34,514 bases of DNA from Bradyrhizobium sp. ORS 375 (GTDB lineage: Bacteria; Pseudomonadota; Alphaproteobacteria; Rhizobiales; Xanthobacteraceae). The notes beneath the pieces were generated by a model. The model saw nothing but the letters and a program-made list of their open reading frames with translations. It was not told the DNA's origin and made no database searches. Location: NCBI RefSeq assembly GCF_000239775.1, contig NZ_CAFI01000454.1:1-34514 (forward strand), given 5' to 3'. A program made the position numbers and the translations under genes. Every line of letters begins with the position of its first letter. The first letter of the stretch is position 1. This document shows, piece by piece, positions 1 through 9,862 of the stretch.

Positions 1-113
1 CCCTGGTCCGGTCCTTGTCCCGGGCCCTGGGCATGGCTCGGGGTCGGCAAGGCAGCGGCAGCCAGGAACGCGAGGGCCGGCAGCCAGGATCTGGTTTGGT
101 CGAACAACGTCAT
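1..113 (-). CDS. N-terminus of a secreted protein, cut by the window edge
   Basis: Reading the minus strand from the ATG at 113 gives 37 codons open to the window edge. The product starts MTLFDQTRSW, continues with a hydrophobic stretch (LPALAFLAAAALP) and reaches a probable signal-peptidase site, SHA-QG, so it is most likely exported. What follows (GPGQGPDQ) is low-complexity Gly/Pro/Gln. Only the signal peptide is visible, so function cannot be assigned. It is the last of three small genes read leftward from 766 and may be co-transcribed with them. Confidence 0.55.
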   Translation of the reverse strand, partial: MTLFDQTRSWLPALAFLAAAALPTPSHAQGPGQGPDQ

Positions 114-322
114 GCTTGCCTACCCCTCGCTGGCGCGTCATCTGCAACGGTGTTGTCCTGGTCGAGGCTGGCCGAAATCCGGCTCGACCAAGCGCCGACC
201 AGGTCGGCCATCCACCTTCTTCGCGACAAACCGGTAAGATCGCGACAAATTTGCGGCCACTTCCAGGTGCTGTCGTCAGGATACGTGAAAAGCACGCTGA
301 TTCGCCGCAGAGATCGTCGACC

Positions 323-502
323 TCAGCGCCCGGGCGCAATGACGTTGCAGTTGGTGCGGCCCGACATCAGGCAATCCTGCATCTTGCTCGCAGCGGTCAG
401 GCTATGGGCCAGCCAGAGGCCGAAGCCGACCATGATCGCAGCAAACACCAGCGCAGCGATCGCGCCGCCACGCCCGCTGCCATCGGGATCCGGTTCGCTC
501 AT
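323..502 (-). CDS. small single-span membrane protein (59 aa) with a C-terminal Cys pair
   Basis: The frame starts at ATG 502 and ends at TGA 323-325. A charged, Gly-rich N-terminus (MSEPDPDGSGRGG) leads into one transmembrane helix at about residues 13-35. A short tail follows with the motif DCLMSGRTNC, two cysteines seven residues apart. Tails of the form DCLxxGRxNC recur in small rhizobial membrane proteins, as far as I recall. The gene lies 12 bp downstream of the 83-aa gene at 515-766, which has a similar design, so the two may be co-expressed relatives. Function is unknown. The ribosome-binding site is weak. Confidence 0.7.
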   Translation of the reverse strand: MSEPDPDGSGRGGAIAALVFAAIMVGFGLWLAHSLTAASKMQDCLMSGRTNCNVIAPGR

Positions 503-514
503 GGTCCGTCGCGT

Positions 515-766
515 TCAGGCGGCGCGCAGATCGGCCGCCGCACCATGCGGCACCGGGTGCTGGCGCGAGGCCGGCGTGACCGGCGCGACCCGCGTGCAGC
601 TCGTCACCCAGAACAGCTGCGCGCATTCCCATTCCGCGCCGAGCACGCCGGCCGGGACAGGGGTGGGCCGGGCGAAGACCGCGGTCATGACGGCGGCGGT
701 GACCACGAGACCAAAAAGTGTGAGGACGAGCGCCATGCGCCCGCGCCCCCGAAACAGCGAGGTCAT
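515..766 (-). CDS. small single-span membrane protein (83 aa)
   Basis: The ATG at 766 was chosen because the purine-rich GGGAG lies just upstream and the conserved-looking part starts there; the frame stays open upstream to about 940. The product starts MTSLFRGRGR, has one transmembrane helix at about residues 10-32, and then a segment with two cysteines (ECAQLFWVTSC) and a Pro/His/Ala-rich tail. The helix followed by a Cys pair resembles the neighbour at 323-502. No catalytic motif is visible and function is unknown. Confidence 0.65.
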   Translation of the reverse strand: MTSLFRGRGRMALVLTLFGLVVTAAVMTAVFARPTPVPAGVLGAEWECAQLFWVTSCTRVAPVTPASRQHPVPHGAAADLRAA

Positions 767-1111
767 GCCGGTAAACTCCCTTGGATGTCGCACCCGGATG
801 GTGCGCCAACGCCCGTGGGCTGTGATGAAATTCACATCCGGCCGACCTTCGCCGACACGACGGGGGATGCTTACATAGCGATCGCTACAAAGCTTGCAAG
901 CGCCGCAAAGGCGCGATGTGGAGGACTGGCGATAAAGCATTTGTCATCGACGCATGCGATCCTATACACACGGCCTCGCGTCAGCCTTCGCTCGTGTTCA
1001 CGACACCGTGGAGGAATGGCTTGGCGGCGCATGCAGCCCCTGACCGAACCACACCGATCGGATCCTACCGATCAAACCACACCACCCCAGTAGCGAAGTG
1101 ACGACGTCTCC
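767..1111. other. intergenic region, no convincing gene
   Basis: This 345-bp stretch separates the leftward small membrane genes from the rightward DUF6481 gene and should hold both promoters. Open frames here lack ribosome-binding sites and coding bias. The only structure noted is a 12-bp palindrome, TAGCGATCGCTA, at 876-887. Confidence 0.5.
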
Positions 1112-1465
1112 ATGAGAGGATTCAAGGAACCCGGATTTGCCGATCGGCAGAAGGCCGCGCAGCAGGCCCGCCAGAGCATCGTGCAGAAGTTCAAGTCGCA
1201 GCCCGGGCCTGATGATCCCGAGGTCGTGAAGCGACGGCAGGAGCGCGAGGCCGCGGCGGCGCGCCGCGAGCAGCAGCGTCTCGAGCGCGAGGCCGCGAAG
1301 GCCGAGCAGAAGCGTCTCGAGGAAGAAGCAAAGGCCGCGGAGGCCGCCCGACTCGCCCGCGAGGCGGAAGAAGCTGCCGCCCGCGCGGCCGAGCTCGAAG
1401 CGGAGCAGAAGGCCAAGCGCGACGCGCGCTATGCGGCGCGAAAGGCGCGCGGCAAAAGGAAGTGA
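1112..1465 (+). CDS. DUF6481 family coiled-coil protein
   Basis: The 117-aa product begins MRGFKEPGFADRQKAAQQAR, the N-terminal signature of the DUF6481 family common in Rhizobiales. From about residue 45 to 110 it is an almost uninterrupted Ala/Glu/Arg/Lys-rich heptad pattern, expected to form a long charged alpha-helix or coiled coil, ending in a very basic tail (RKARGKRK). There is no signal peptide, so it is probably cytoplasmic. No enzymatic residues are visible and the family has no established function. The start is at ATG 1112; the Shine-Dalgarno sequence is weak. Confidence 0.85.
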   Translation: MRGFKEPGFADRQKAAQQARQSIVQKFKSQPGPDDPEVVKRRQEREAAAARREQQRLEREAAKAEQKRLEEEAKAAEAARLAREAEEAAARAAELEAEQKAKRDARYAARKARGKRK

Positions 1466-1472
1466 TGAAGCG

Positions 1473-1501
1473 GCGCCATGGCAGGTTGCCCGCCATGGCG
1501 C
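1473..1501. terminator. hairpin between convergent genes
   Basis: A perfect 10-bp stem, GCGCCATGGC (1473-1482) with GCCATGGCGC (1492-1501), lies 8 bp after the DUF6481 stop and before the end of the convergent MXKDX gene. There is no T-run on either strand, so it may be a weak terminator or an mRNA 3'-end stabiliser. Confidence 0.4.
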
Positions 1502-1583
1502 CCCCACGTCGGGTGCCGACGTGAAGCATCGTGACGTGAAGACGTGAGCCTGATCGGATCAGGAGCGCTGCGATCGGATCGGC

Positions 1584-1820
1584 TCAGTTCTTCTTCATCA
1601 TGCCGTCGTCCTTCTTCATCCCGTCCTTCGACATCGCATCCTTCTTCATGCCGTCCTTGGCCATCGAGTCCTTCTTCATGCCGTCGTGGGACATCGAGTC
1701 CTTCTTCATTCCATCATCCTTGCCCATCTTGTCCTCCGCGAACGCGACCGGCGCGAGAGCGACGTTGAAGGCGAGAGCGGCGGCGGACACGGCGAGGATG
1801 AGGCGGTTGCGAGAAGTCAT
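1584..1820 (-). CDS. pentapeptide MXKDX repeat protein, exported
   Basis: The 78-aa product has a clear signal peptide (SRNRLILAVSAAALAFNVALA) with a probable cleavage site after PVAFA. The mature part consists almost entirely of Met/Lys/Asp/Gly/Ser repeats of the form M-x-K-D-x (for example GMKKDSM, SMAKDGM, AMSKDGM). This is the known MXKDX repeat family, whose function is not established. The repeat is also visible as roughly 30-bp DNA repeats, so copy number may vary between strains. The start is supported by AAGGAGCG about 8 bp before ATG 1820. The dyad at 1911-1930 lies upstream. Confidence 0.85.
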   Translation of the reverse strand: MTSRNRLILAVSAAALAFNVALAPVAFAEDKMGKDDGMKKDSMSHDGMKKDSMAKDGMKKDAMSKDGMKKDDGMMKKN

Positions 1821-2183
1821 GATGATCGCTCCTTCGAGGTGCGGGGTTGTACGGCGACCAATGCGCCGCTCCCTGATCTCGACGTTCCGCGCGGCATCAT
1901 TGTTACGGACCGACGAAATAATTTTCGTCGATCAAATTTGAATCGAGTTCTGCGGTGTTTGGAGGGTCGACACAATTTCGCCCCGGCAAGTCGATGTTAG
2001 TACAACCGCCGCAAGGGATTCAGATCTCGACAGTTGCGCCGCAGCAATATGTCGCTTCTCTTGCATTTGACCTCGAACGGACCGTCGAGTTCGGCTAGAG
2101 GTAAATCGGAAAATCGGCTCGTATCGATTATGCCAGCGAACCGCGGTCGGGAACCCAACCAGAAGTTGTCCAGGGGAAATCTC
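1821..2183. other. divergent intergenic region, MXKDX gene / TRAP operon
   Basis: This 363-bp region lies between the leftward MXKDX gene and the rightward dctP. It is AT-richer than its surroundings around 1900-1960 and contains the dyad listed separately. Both promoters should lie here, but no confident -35/-10 pair was identified. Confidence 0.5.
1911..1930. promoter_or_regulatory. perfect dyad, candidate operator
   Basis: CGACGAAA-taat-TTTCGTCG is a perfect 8-bp inverted repeat with a 4-bp AT spacer in an AT-rich pocket, 91 bp upstream of the MXKDX start and about 254 bp upstream of dctP. The size and symmetry suit a dimeric repressor or activator site, but the regulator is unknown. Confidence 0.4.
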
Positions 2184-3206
2184 ATGCTCTCACGCCGTCA
2201 CGTCATCGCTTCCGCGCTCGCTGCGCCTGCCATCCTGCGCTTTGGAACCGGCACGGCCCATGCTGCAACCACGCTGAAGATCTCGCATCAGTTCCCGGGT
2301 GGAACCATCGACAAGGGCGACTTCCGTGACCGGCTGTGCCGGGTGTTCGCCGAAGAAGTTGCCAAGCGCTCGGGCGGCGAAATTGCCGCCGAGATCTATC
2401 CGAATTCGTCGCTGATCAAGACGGTGGCGCAGTTCTCGGCGATGCGGAAGGGCGCGCTCGACATCAGCCTGTATCCGATGCCCTACGCCGGCGGCGAAGT
2501 TCCCGAAACCAACATCGCGCTGATGCCAGGTCTGGTTACCACCTACGACCAGGGCATGCGCTGGAAGAACGAGCCGGTCGGCAAGGCGCTGAGCGATTTC
2601 CTCGCCGACAAGGGCATCATCCTCTTGAGCTGGGTCTGGCAGGCCGGCGGCGTTGCCAGCCGCTCGCGTCCGCTGGTCACCCCCGAGGATGCCAAGGGCA
2701 TGAAGGTGCGCGGCGGCTCGCGCGAGATGGACATGGTGCTGCAGACCGCCGGTGCATCGGTGCTCTCGGTTCCCTCGAACGAAATCTACACGGCGATGCA
2801 GACCGGCGCCTGCGACGCCGGCATCACCTCCTCCACCAGCCTGATCTCGTTCCGCCTGGAGGAGGTCTCGAAGGCCCTGACCTCCGGCGCCAAGGCCTCC
2901 TACTGGTTCATGCTCGAGCCGCTGATGATGTCGAAGGCCTCGTTCGACAAGCTGCCGAAGAACCAGCAGGACATCCTGCTCGCGGTCGGCACGGAGATGG
3001 AGGCGTTCGGGCGCAAGGGCGCACAGGAGGACGATATCGAGGTCGCCAAGGTCTACGAGAAGGCCGGCGCCAAGGTTGCCGAGCTCGACGTCGAGACTGT
3101 CAACAAGTGGCGCGACATCGCCCGCGACACCGCCTGGAAGGACTATGGCGGCAAGTCGGCGAATTGCGCCAAGCTCCTCAAGCTCGCATCCGACGTCGCG
3201 GCCTGA
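2184..3206 (+). CDS. dctP: TRAP transporter substrate-binding protein (DctP family)
   Basis: This is a 340-aa periplasmic solute-binding protein of a tripartite ATP-independent transporter. The start at ATG 2184 is set by AGGGGAAA upstream and gives a twin-arginine-like signal (SRRHVIASALAAPAILRF) with cleavage near AHA, so export may use Tat. The mature part shows the DctP fold: ISHQFPGG near the N-terminus, a KGMKVRGG segment after the first lobe, and a central EIYTAMQTGACDAG segment. It heads an operon with both membrane subunits (dctQ begins 3 bp later). The substrate is probably an organic acid, but the sequence does not identify it; the adjacent convergent leucine operon is only a weak hint. 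Confidence 0.9.
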   Translation: MLSRRHVIASALAAPAILRFGTGTAHAATTLKISHQFPGGTIDKGDFRDRLCRVFAEEVAKRSGGEIAAEIYPNSSLIKTVAQFSAMRKGALDISLYPMPYAGGEVPETNIALMPGLVTTYDQGMRWKNEPVGKALSDFLADKGIILLSWVWQAGGVASRSRPLVTPEDAKGMKVRGGSREMDMVLQTAGASVLSVPSNEIYTAMQTGACDAGITSSTSLISFRLEEVSKALTSGAKASYWFMLEPLMMSKASFDKLPKNQQDILLAVGTEMEAFGRKGAQEDDIEVAKVYEKAGAKVAELDVETVNKWRDIARDTAWKDYGGKSANCAKLLKLASDVAA

Positions 3207-3209
3207 GCA

Positions 3210-3755
3210 ATGCACGCCCCCGTCTCGGACAGCGAGACCACGCCGACCACCGGCGCCAGCGGACCGCTGGCGCCGCTTCAGCGTGTGATCTCGACTCTCA
3301 ACAGCATCATCGTCGTGTTCGCCGCGATCGCGCTGGTCGCGGCCTGCGTTATCCTCAGCTACAGCGTGGCCGGCCGGGCGCTGTTCAAGGCCGCCAACTA
3401 TTGGCAGGACGAGGCTGCCGTGTTCCTGCTGGTCGGCGCCACCTTCATGACCGCCGCCTACGTGCAGGAGCATCGCGGCCATGTCAGCATCGAGGCCTTC
3501 GTCGGCCTGATGTCGCCGCTCGCCAACAAGATCAGGCTCTGGCTGGTCGACGTCGCCAGCTTTCTGTTTTGTGCCTTTTTCACCTGGAAGTCTTGGACCC
3601 TGACTCATGAAGCCTGGGTCGACGGCCAGGTCTCGAATTCAATGTGGTCGCCGCCGCTGGCCATTCCCTACGGCCTGATGGCTGCAGGAATGACCCTGCT
3701 CTGCATCCAGATGCTGCTGCAGATCGTGGCGCCGCTCACCGGAGCGCGTCGATGA
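3210..3755 (+). CDS. dctQ: TRAP transporter small permease (DctQ family)
   Basis: This 181-aa membrane protein has the four-helix DctQ layout. The first helix (about residues 28-52, NSIIVVFAAIALVAACVILS) is followed by the family-type segment NYWQDEAAVFLLVGATFMTAAYVQEHRGHVSIE, and two more helices occupy the C-terminal half. It partners DctM in the inner membrane and docks the DctP-bound substrate. It starts 3 bp after the dctP stop and its stop overlaps the dctM start (ATGA), indicating translational coupling. Confidence 0.9.
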   Translation: MHAPVSDSETTPTTGASGPLAPLQRVISTLNSIIVVFAAIALVAACVILSYSVAGRALFKAANYWQDEAAVFLLVGATFMTAAYVQEHRGHVSIEAFVGLMSPLANKIRLWLVDVASFLFCAFFTWKSWTLTHEAWVDGQVSNSMWSPPLAIPYGLMAAGMTLLCIQMLLQIVAPLTGARR

Positions 3756-5110
3756 GCGTATTTGGAATTGGGCTCTCCTATGGGCTCGCGACGCTGTTTG
3801 CGATGTTCGCGGGCATGCCGATCGCATTCGCGCTCGGCGCCGTCGCCGTGGTGTTCATGGCGATCTACATGCCGACCGCCTCGCTCGATACGGTGACGCA
3901 GAACGTCTACGAGGAGATGGCGTCGATCACGCTGTTGTCGATCCCGCTGTTCATCCTCAAGGGCGCCGCGATCGGCCGCTCCCGCGCCGGCCAGGATCTG
4001 TACTCTGCGCTGCATGCGTGGCTGCACCGCGTGCCCGGCGGCCTGGGGGTCGCCAACGTGTTCGCGTGCGCGCTGTTCGCGGCAATGGCCGGATCCTCGC
4101 CCGCGACCTGCTCGGCGATCGGATCGGCCGGAATTCCCGAGATGCGCAAGCGCGGCTATTCCGGTGGCTTCGCCGCCGGCATCATCGCCGCCGGCGGCAC
4201 GCTTGGCATCCTGCTGCCGCCGTCGATCACGATGATCCTGTTCGCGATCGCCGCGGAGAAGTCGCTGGGACGGCTGTTCCTGGCCGGTATCGGGCCTGGG
4301 CTGCTGCTCGTCACCCTGTTCGGCGTCTATGCCGTGGTGCGCTTCCGCCAGGAATACGCGCAGGCCAAGACGGCCTACGAGAAGTCGGGCGCCTGGTCGG
4401 ACATCCTGACCAAGGACGATTTCACCATGGCGCAGCGCTTCTCGGTGCTGCCGCGCGTGATCCCGTTCGTGCTGCTGCTGACCGGCGTCATGGTCGCGCT
4501 GTATGGCGGCTTCGCCACGCCGTCGGAGACCGCCGGCCTCGGTGGCATCCTGGCGCTGGTGCTGATCGCGATCATCTACCGGGTCTGGAGCCCCGGCGAT
4601 CTCGCACCGATCATGCGGGCGACGCTGCGCGAGTCGACGATGCTGATGCTGATCATCGGCATGTCGCTGCTCTACTCCTACGTGATGAGCTACCTGCACA
4701 TCTCGCAATCCGTCGCGGAGTACATCGTCGCGATGCACCTGCCGCGCTGGGAGCTGTTGTTCGCGATCCTCTTGATGGTGGTCGTGCTCGGCTTCTTCCT
4801 GCCGCCGGTGTCGATCATCCTGATGACCGCGCCGATCATCCTGCCGCCGCTGCGCGCCGCGAATTTCGACATCATCTGGTTCGGCGTGGTCATGACGATC
4901 GTGATGGAGATGGGCCTGATCCACCCGCCGGTGGGGCTGAACATCTTCGTCATCCGCAACGTCGCGCCGGACATTCCTCTGCGCGACGTGATCTGGGGGA
5001 CGCTGCCGTTCGTGCTGCTGATGATGGCCGCGGTGTTGCTGCTCTGCTTCGTGCCGCAGATCTCGACCGGCCTGCCGGACCTCGTGATGGGCCCGGATCT
5101 GAGCCGCTGA
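3752..5110 (+). CDS. dctM: TRAP transporter large permease (DctM family)
   Basis: This 452-aa polytopic protein has about 12 hydrophobic segments. Typical DctM features are the early GMPIAFALGA segment, the MAGSSPATCSAIGSAGIPEM loop and GGTLGILLPPSITMILFAI, and a matching C-terminal half with LPPVSIILMTAPIILPP and MGLIHPPVGLNIFVI. It forms the ion-coupled translocation channel with DctQ. The start at ATG 3752 overlaps the dctQ stop; the frame stays open upstream, but that part is only a dctQ shadow. The length is close to the family norm of about 430 aa. Confidence 0.92.
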   Translation: MSVFGIGLSYGLATLFAMFAGMPIAFALGAVAVVFMAIYMPTASLDTVTQNVYEEMASITLLSIPLFILKGAAIGRSRAGQDLYSALHAWLHRVPGGLGVANVFACALFAAMAGSSPATCSAIGSAGIPEMRKRGYSGGFAAGIIAAGGTLGILLPPSITMILFAIAAEKSLGRLFLAGIGPGLLLVTLFGVYAVVRFRQEYAQAKTAYEKSGAWSDILTKDDFTMAQRFSVLPRVIPFVLLLTGVMVALYGGFATPSETAGLGGILALVLIAIIYRVWSPGDLAPIMRATLRESTMLMLIIGMSLLYSYVMSYLHISQSVAEYIVAMHLPRWELLFAILLMVVVLGFFLPPVSIILMTAPIILPPLRAANFDIIWFGVVMTIVMEMGLIHPPVGLNIFVIRNVAPDIPLRDVIWGTLPFVLLMMAAVLLLCFVPQISTGLPDLVMGPDLSR

Positions 5111-5129
5111 CGCGCTGAAAGAGGACGAC

Positions 5130-5158
5130 GGGTGGCGAATGGAAACTATTCGCCACCC
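5130..5158. terminator. hairpin between convergent dctM and mvaB
   Basis: An 11-bp perfect stem, GGGTGGCGAAT (5130-5140) with ATTCGCCACCC (5148-5158) and a 7-nt loop, lies 20 bp after dctM and overlaps the mvaB stop codon (5146-5148). There is no long T-run. It probably serves as a shared bidirectional 3'-end signal. Confidence 0.5.
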
Positions 5159-6057
5159 GCGCGCTTGGCCTTCGCATTCAGCGCGGCTGCGACGCGGCTG
5201 ACCGGAGGACGGCCCAGCAGGCGGCTCATCTCGTTGGTGGCCGCCAGCAGCTTGGTCATGTCGACACCGGTCCGGATCCCCATGCCCTCGAGCATGTAGA
5301 CGACATCCTCGGTCGCGACATTTCCCGTCGCGCCCGGCGCGAACGGGCAACCGCCGAGGCCGCCGGCGGCCGAGTCGATGACGCGGACACCCTCCTCCAT
5401 GCCGGCATAGAGGTTGGCGAGCGCCTGGCCATAGGTGTCGTGGAAATGCATCGCCAGATGCGAGACCGGCACGTCGTCGCAGACGGCCCGCAGCATCTGT
5501 TTGGCCTTGAGCGGCGTGCCGACCCCGATCGTGTCCCCGAGCGAGACCTCGTAGCAGCCGAGGTCCCACAGCGCCTTGGCGACGCCGGCGACGGCCTGCG
5601 GCTTGATCTCGCCCTCATAGGGACAGCCGAGCACGCAGGAGACGTAGCCGCGCACCTTGATGCCGTCGGTCTTGGCGTGCGCCACGACCGGCTTGAACCG
5701 CTCCAGCGACTCCTCGATGGAGCAGTTGATATTGGCGCGGGAGAAGCTCTCCGAGGCCGCGGTGAACACCGAGATCACCTTGGCACCTGCAGCGTGGGCA
5801 GCCTCATAGCCCTTCACGTTGGGCACCAATACATGGAATTCGCCCGGCAGCGCGGCCACGCTGCGCATCACCTCGTCCGAACCCATCATCTGCGGGATCG
5901 CCTTGGGCGAGACGAACGCGCCGACCTCGACCGTCGTCAGGCCCGCGTCGACCAGCGCGCGGACGAAGGCGATGCGGTCGGCGACGCTGACGGACGTCTT
6001 CTCGTTCTGCAGCCCGTCGCGTGGGCCCATTTCGATGATGCGCACGCTCTCGCTCAT
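5146..6057 (-). CDS. mvaB: hydroxymethylglutaryl-CoA lyase
   Basis: The 303-aa enzyme cleaves 3-hydroxy-3-methylglutaryl-CoA into acetyl-CoA and acetoacetate, the last step of leucine degradation. Family marks are the N-terminal GPRDGLQNE (R13, D14), the metal-binding HFHDTYGQ (H204, H206) and the signature loop GLGGCPFAPGATGN with catalytic C237. Length matches bacterial HMG-CoA lyases. It is the last gene of the leftward operon mccB-mccA-mvaB, 24 bp behind mccA. The gene is also called liuE or hmgL in other organisms. Confidence 0.95.
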   Translation of the reverse strand: MSESVRIIEMGPRDGLQNEKTSVSVADRIAFVRALVDAGLTTVEVGAFVSPKAIPQMMGSDEVMRSVAALPGEFHVLVPNVKGYEAAHAAGAKVISVFTAASESFSRANINCSIEESLERFKPVVAHAKTDGIKVRGYVSCVLGCPYEGEIKPQAVAGVAKALWDLGCYEVSLGDTIGVGTPLKAKQMLRAVCDDVPVSHLAMHFHDTYGQALANLYAGMEEGVRVIDSAAGGLGGCPFAPGATGNVATEDVVYMLEGMGIRTGVDMTKLLAATNEMSRLLGRPPVSRVAAALNAKAKRAGGE

Positions 6058-6081
6058 GGCTGACCTCTTGAAGTTGGAGGA

Positions 6082-8088
6082 TCAGGCGGAGGGTTCGACC
6101 TCTGCCAATTCGACGCCTTCCTGGACGATGTCGCCGACCTTGCACTTGATCGCCTTGAGCACGCCCGCGAACGGCGCCCGCAGGGTCTGCTCCATCTTCA
6201 TCACCTCCAGCGTCAGGATGGCCGCGCCCTTCTCCAGGACCGCCCCCTCCTGCGCCAGCAACGCCACCACCGTGCCCGGCAGGGGCGCGACGATCTTGTC
6301 CTCACCGCCCTGCTCCTCGTCGTCGCCGCCGAACGGATCGATCCAGTGCAGATCGAAGCGGCCGTTGCGGGTGCGCAGATACAGCTCGTGCCCCTCGATG
6401 ACGGCCACCACATGGGATTTGACCCCGTCACGCACAAGGTCGAAACCGCCATCATCGGTGGGAACAGCCGAGAACACCGTCACGCGCCCATCAACCATCA
6501 GTGTCTGCACGCCCGGGCCATAGGCGAGCGTGACCGTCTGCGGCTCTGCTCCGGCGCCCGCGCGGAACGAGAACACGCGCTGCCGCAGGCCGACCGGCAT
6601 CCACCCTGACGACCGCCACGGCGAGCCCTGCTCCTTCGCTGCCGCGCTCTGCTCGTCGATGAGAATGGCCGCGACCGCGGCGCACAGCTCGACATCGCCG
6701 GCGACGGCGCCCAAGCGCGTCAGTTGTGTCAGATGCCGTTCGATGAAGCCGGTGTCGATGGCATTGGTCACGACGTCGGGATGGGTCAGCAGCGCCGACA
6801 GGAACGGAATGTTGCTGACGATGCCGCGGACATCCGTATCTTCCAGGCCGCGATTGAGCCGCTCGATCGCGACCTCGCGCGTCGGCGCCCAGGCGATCAT
6901 CTTGGCCAGCATCGCGTCGTAATAGGGCGAGACGGCATCGCCTTCCCGATAGCCGGCATCGATGCGCAGGCCGCCCGTCTCGGCCGGCGTCCGCCAGGTC
7001 TTGATCGTGCCGACCGAAGGCATGAAGTTCTTCGCCGGGTTCTCGGCGTAGACGCGCGCTTCGATCGCGTGACCGTTGAGCTTGATCTGATCCTGCGTCA
7101 GCGGCAGCGCCTCCCCGAAGGCGACGCGCAGCTGCCATTCCACGAGATCGACGCCGGTAATCAGCTCGGTCACGGGATGCTCGACCTGCAGACGCGTATT
7201 CATCTCGATGAAGAACACGTCCCGCCCGTCGGAGACGAACTCGATCGTCCCCGCGCCGACATAATTCACGGCGCCGGCAGCACGCCTCGCCGCGGCACAC
7301 ACCGTTTCGCGTTGCGCCGGGGACAACGTCGGCGATGGCGCCTCCTCGATCACCTTCTGGTGCCGGCGCTGCAGCGTGCATTCGCGCTCGAACAGCGAGA
7401 CGAGATTGCCGTGACTGTCGCCGACGATCTGCACCTCGATGTGACGCGGGTTCTGCACGTACTTCTCGATCAGCACGCGATCGTCACCGAACGCCGCCTT
7501 GGCCTCGCGCTTGGCGCTCGTGACGGCGTCAGTGAGATCGCCGGCCGCATTCACCACGCGCATGCCGCGGCCGCCGCCGCCGGCGGAGGCCTTGATCAGC
7601 ACGGGGTAGCCGATCCGCGCGGCTTCGTTGGCGAGCGTCGCCTCGTCCTGGGCCTCGCCGTGATAGCCGGGCACCAGCGGCACGCCGGCCTGCTCCATCA
7701 GGAATTTCGAGCCGGACTTCGAGCCCATCGCGGTGATCATCGCCGCCGTTGGCCCGACGAAGACGAGCCCGGCGTCGAGACAGGCCTGCGCAAACTCGGC
7801 GCTCTCGGACAGGAAGCCGTAGCCGGGATGGACCGCTTCGGCGCCGGTCGCCTTGGCGGCCTCGATCAGCCGTTCGATATTGAGATAGGAGTCGCGGGCG
7901 CGCGCAGGGCCGAGCAGCACGGCCTCGTCGGCGAGTGCGACGTGCAGCGCGTTGCGGTCGGCCTCGGAATAGACCGCGACGGTTTTCAATCCCATCGCGC
8001 GCGCGGTGCGGATCACGCGCACGGCGATCTCGCCGCGGTTGGCGATCAGGAGCTTGCGGAAGCGACGATACAATCCGGGACGAGCCAT
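6082..8088 (-). CDS. mccA: methylcrotonyl-CoA carboxylase, biotin-carrying alpha subunit
   Basis: This 668-aa biotin-dependent carboxylase subunit contains a biotin carboxylase domain at about residues 10-455 (KLLIANRGEIAVRVIRTARA, the glycine-rich ATP-grasp loop KASAGGGGRGMR, and EMNTRLQVEHPVTE), a linker, and a C-terminal biotinyl domain whose EVMKM motif places the biotinylated lysine at about K631. With MccB it carboxylates 3-methylcrotonyl-CoA. The assignment to MCC rather than propionyl- or geranyl-CoA carboxylase rests on the neighbours mccB and mvaB. The ATG at 8088 sits 2 bp beyond the mccB stop, implying coupling. Also named liuD. Confidence 0.92.
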   Translation of the reverse strand: MARPGLYRRFRKLLIANRGEIAVRVIRTARAMGLKTVAVYSEADRNALHVALADEAVLLGPARARDSYLNIERLIEAAKATGAEAVHPGYGFLSESAEFAQACLDAGLVFVGPTAAMITAMGSKSGSKFLMEQAGVPLVPGYHGEAQDEATLANEAARIGYPVLIKASAGGGGRGMRVVNAAGDLTDAVTSAKREAKAAFGDDRVLIEKYVQNPRHIEVQIVGDSHGNLVSLFERECTLQRRHQKVIEEAPSPTLSPAQRETVCAAARRAAGAVNYVGAGTIEFVSDGRDVFFIEMNTRLQVEHPVTELITGVDLVEWQLRVAFGEALPLTQDQIKLNGHAIEARVYAENPAKNFMPSVGTIKTWRTPAETGGLRIDAGYREGDAVSPYYDAMLAKMIAWAPTREVAIERLNRGLEDTDVRGIVSNIPFLSALLTHPDVVTNAIDTGFIERHLTQLTRLGAVAGDVELCAAVAAILIDEQSAAAKEQGSPWRSSGWMPVGLRQRVFSFRAGAGAEPQTVTLAYGPGVQTLMVDGRVTVFSAVPTDDGGFDLVRDGVKSHVVAVIEGHELYLRTRNGRFDLHWIDPFGGDDEEQGGEDKIVAPLPGTVVALLAQEGAVLEKGAAILTLEVMKMEQTLRAPFAGVLKAIKCKVGDIVQEGVELAEVEPSA

Positions 8089-8090
8089 GA

Positions 8091-9698
<1,608 letters not shown>

Positions 9699-9748
9699 GA
9701 TCGGCGCTTTCGTTGCTGGGGCCGGATGGAGAGCCGTGAGAGCACGCG

Positions 9749-9808
9749 TCAGACAGCGCGCGGCCGCGAAGGCCGCTGCAAGTCAGGATGTACCATCTCT
9801 GCGGGCAT
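9749..9808 (-). CDS. candidate 19-codon leader ORF of the mcc operon
   Basis: A strong Shine-Dalgarno sequence (GGGAGGA) lies 4-5 nt before ATG 9808, and a 19-codon frame ([19 protein letters not shown]) runs to TGA at 9749. It lies wholly in the predicted mcc mRNA leader (start about 9861, mccB ATG 9698). The signal is better than that of mccB itself. It could be a regulatory upstream ORF, a translated leader, or the remnant of a lost first gene. No repeated regulatory codons are present. Confidence 0.35.
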   Translation of the reverse strand: MPAEMVHPDLQRPSRPRAV

Positions 9809-9862
9809 GCTGTCCTCCCTGCCCCCGGCGGCCGCTGGAAGCCGCTCCGTTGTTCTGGAATT

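Noticed and set aside
876-887. 12-bp palindrome TAGCGATCGCTA
   Set aside because: An isolated palindrome in GC-rich DNA without a flanking promoter signature; no support for a specific regulator.
2190-5569. Long antisense open frames opposite the TRAP operon (472 and 633 codons)
   Set aside because: They are by-products of high GC at third positions, lack recognisable domains and are rich in Arg/His/Asp/Gln as expected for shadows of real genes.
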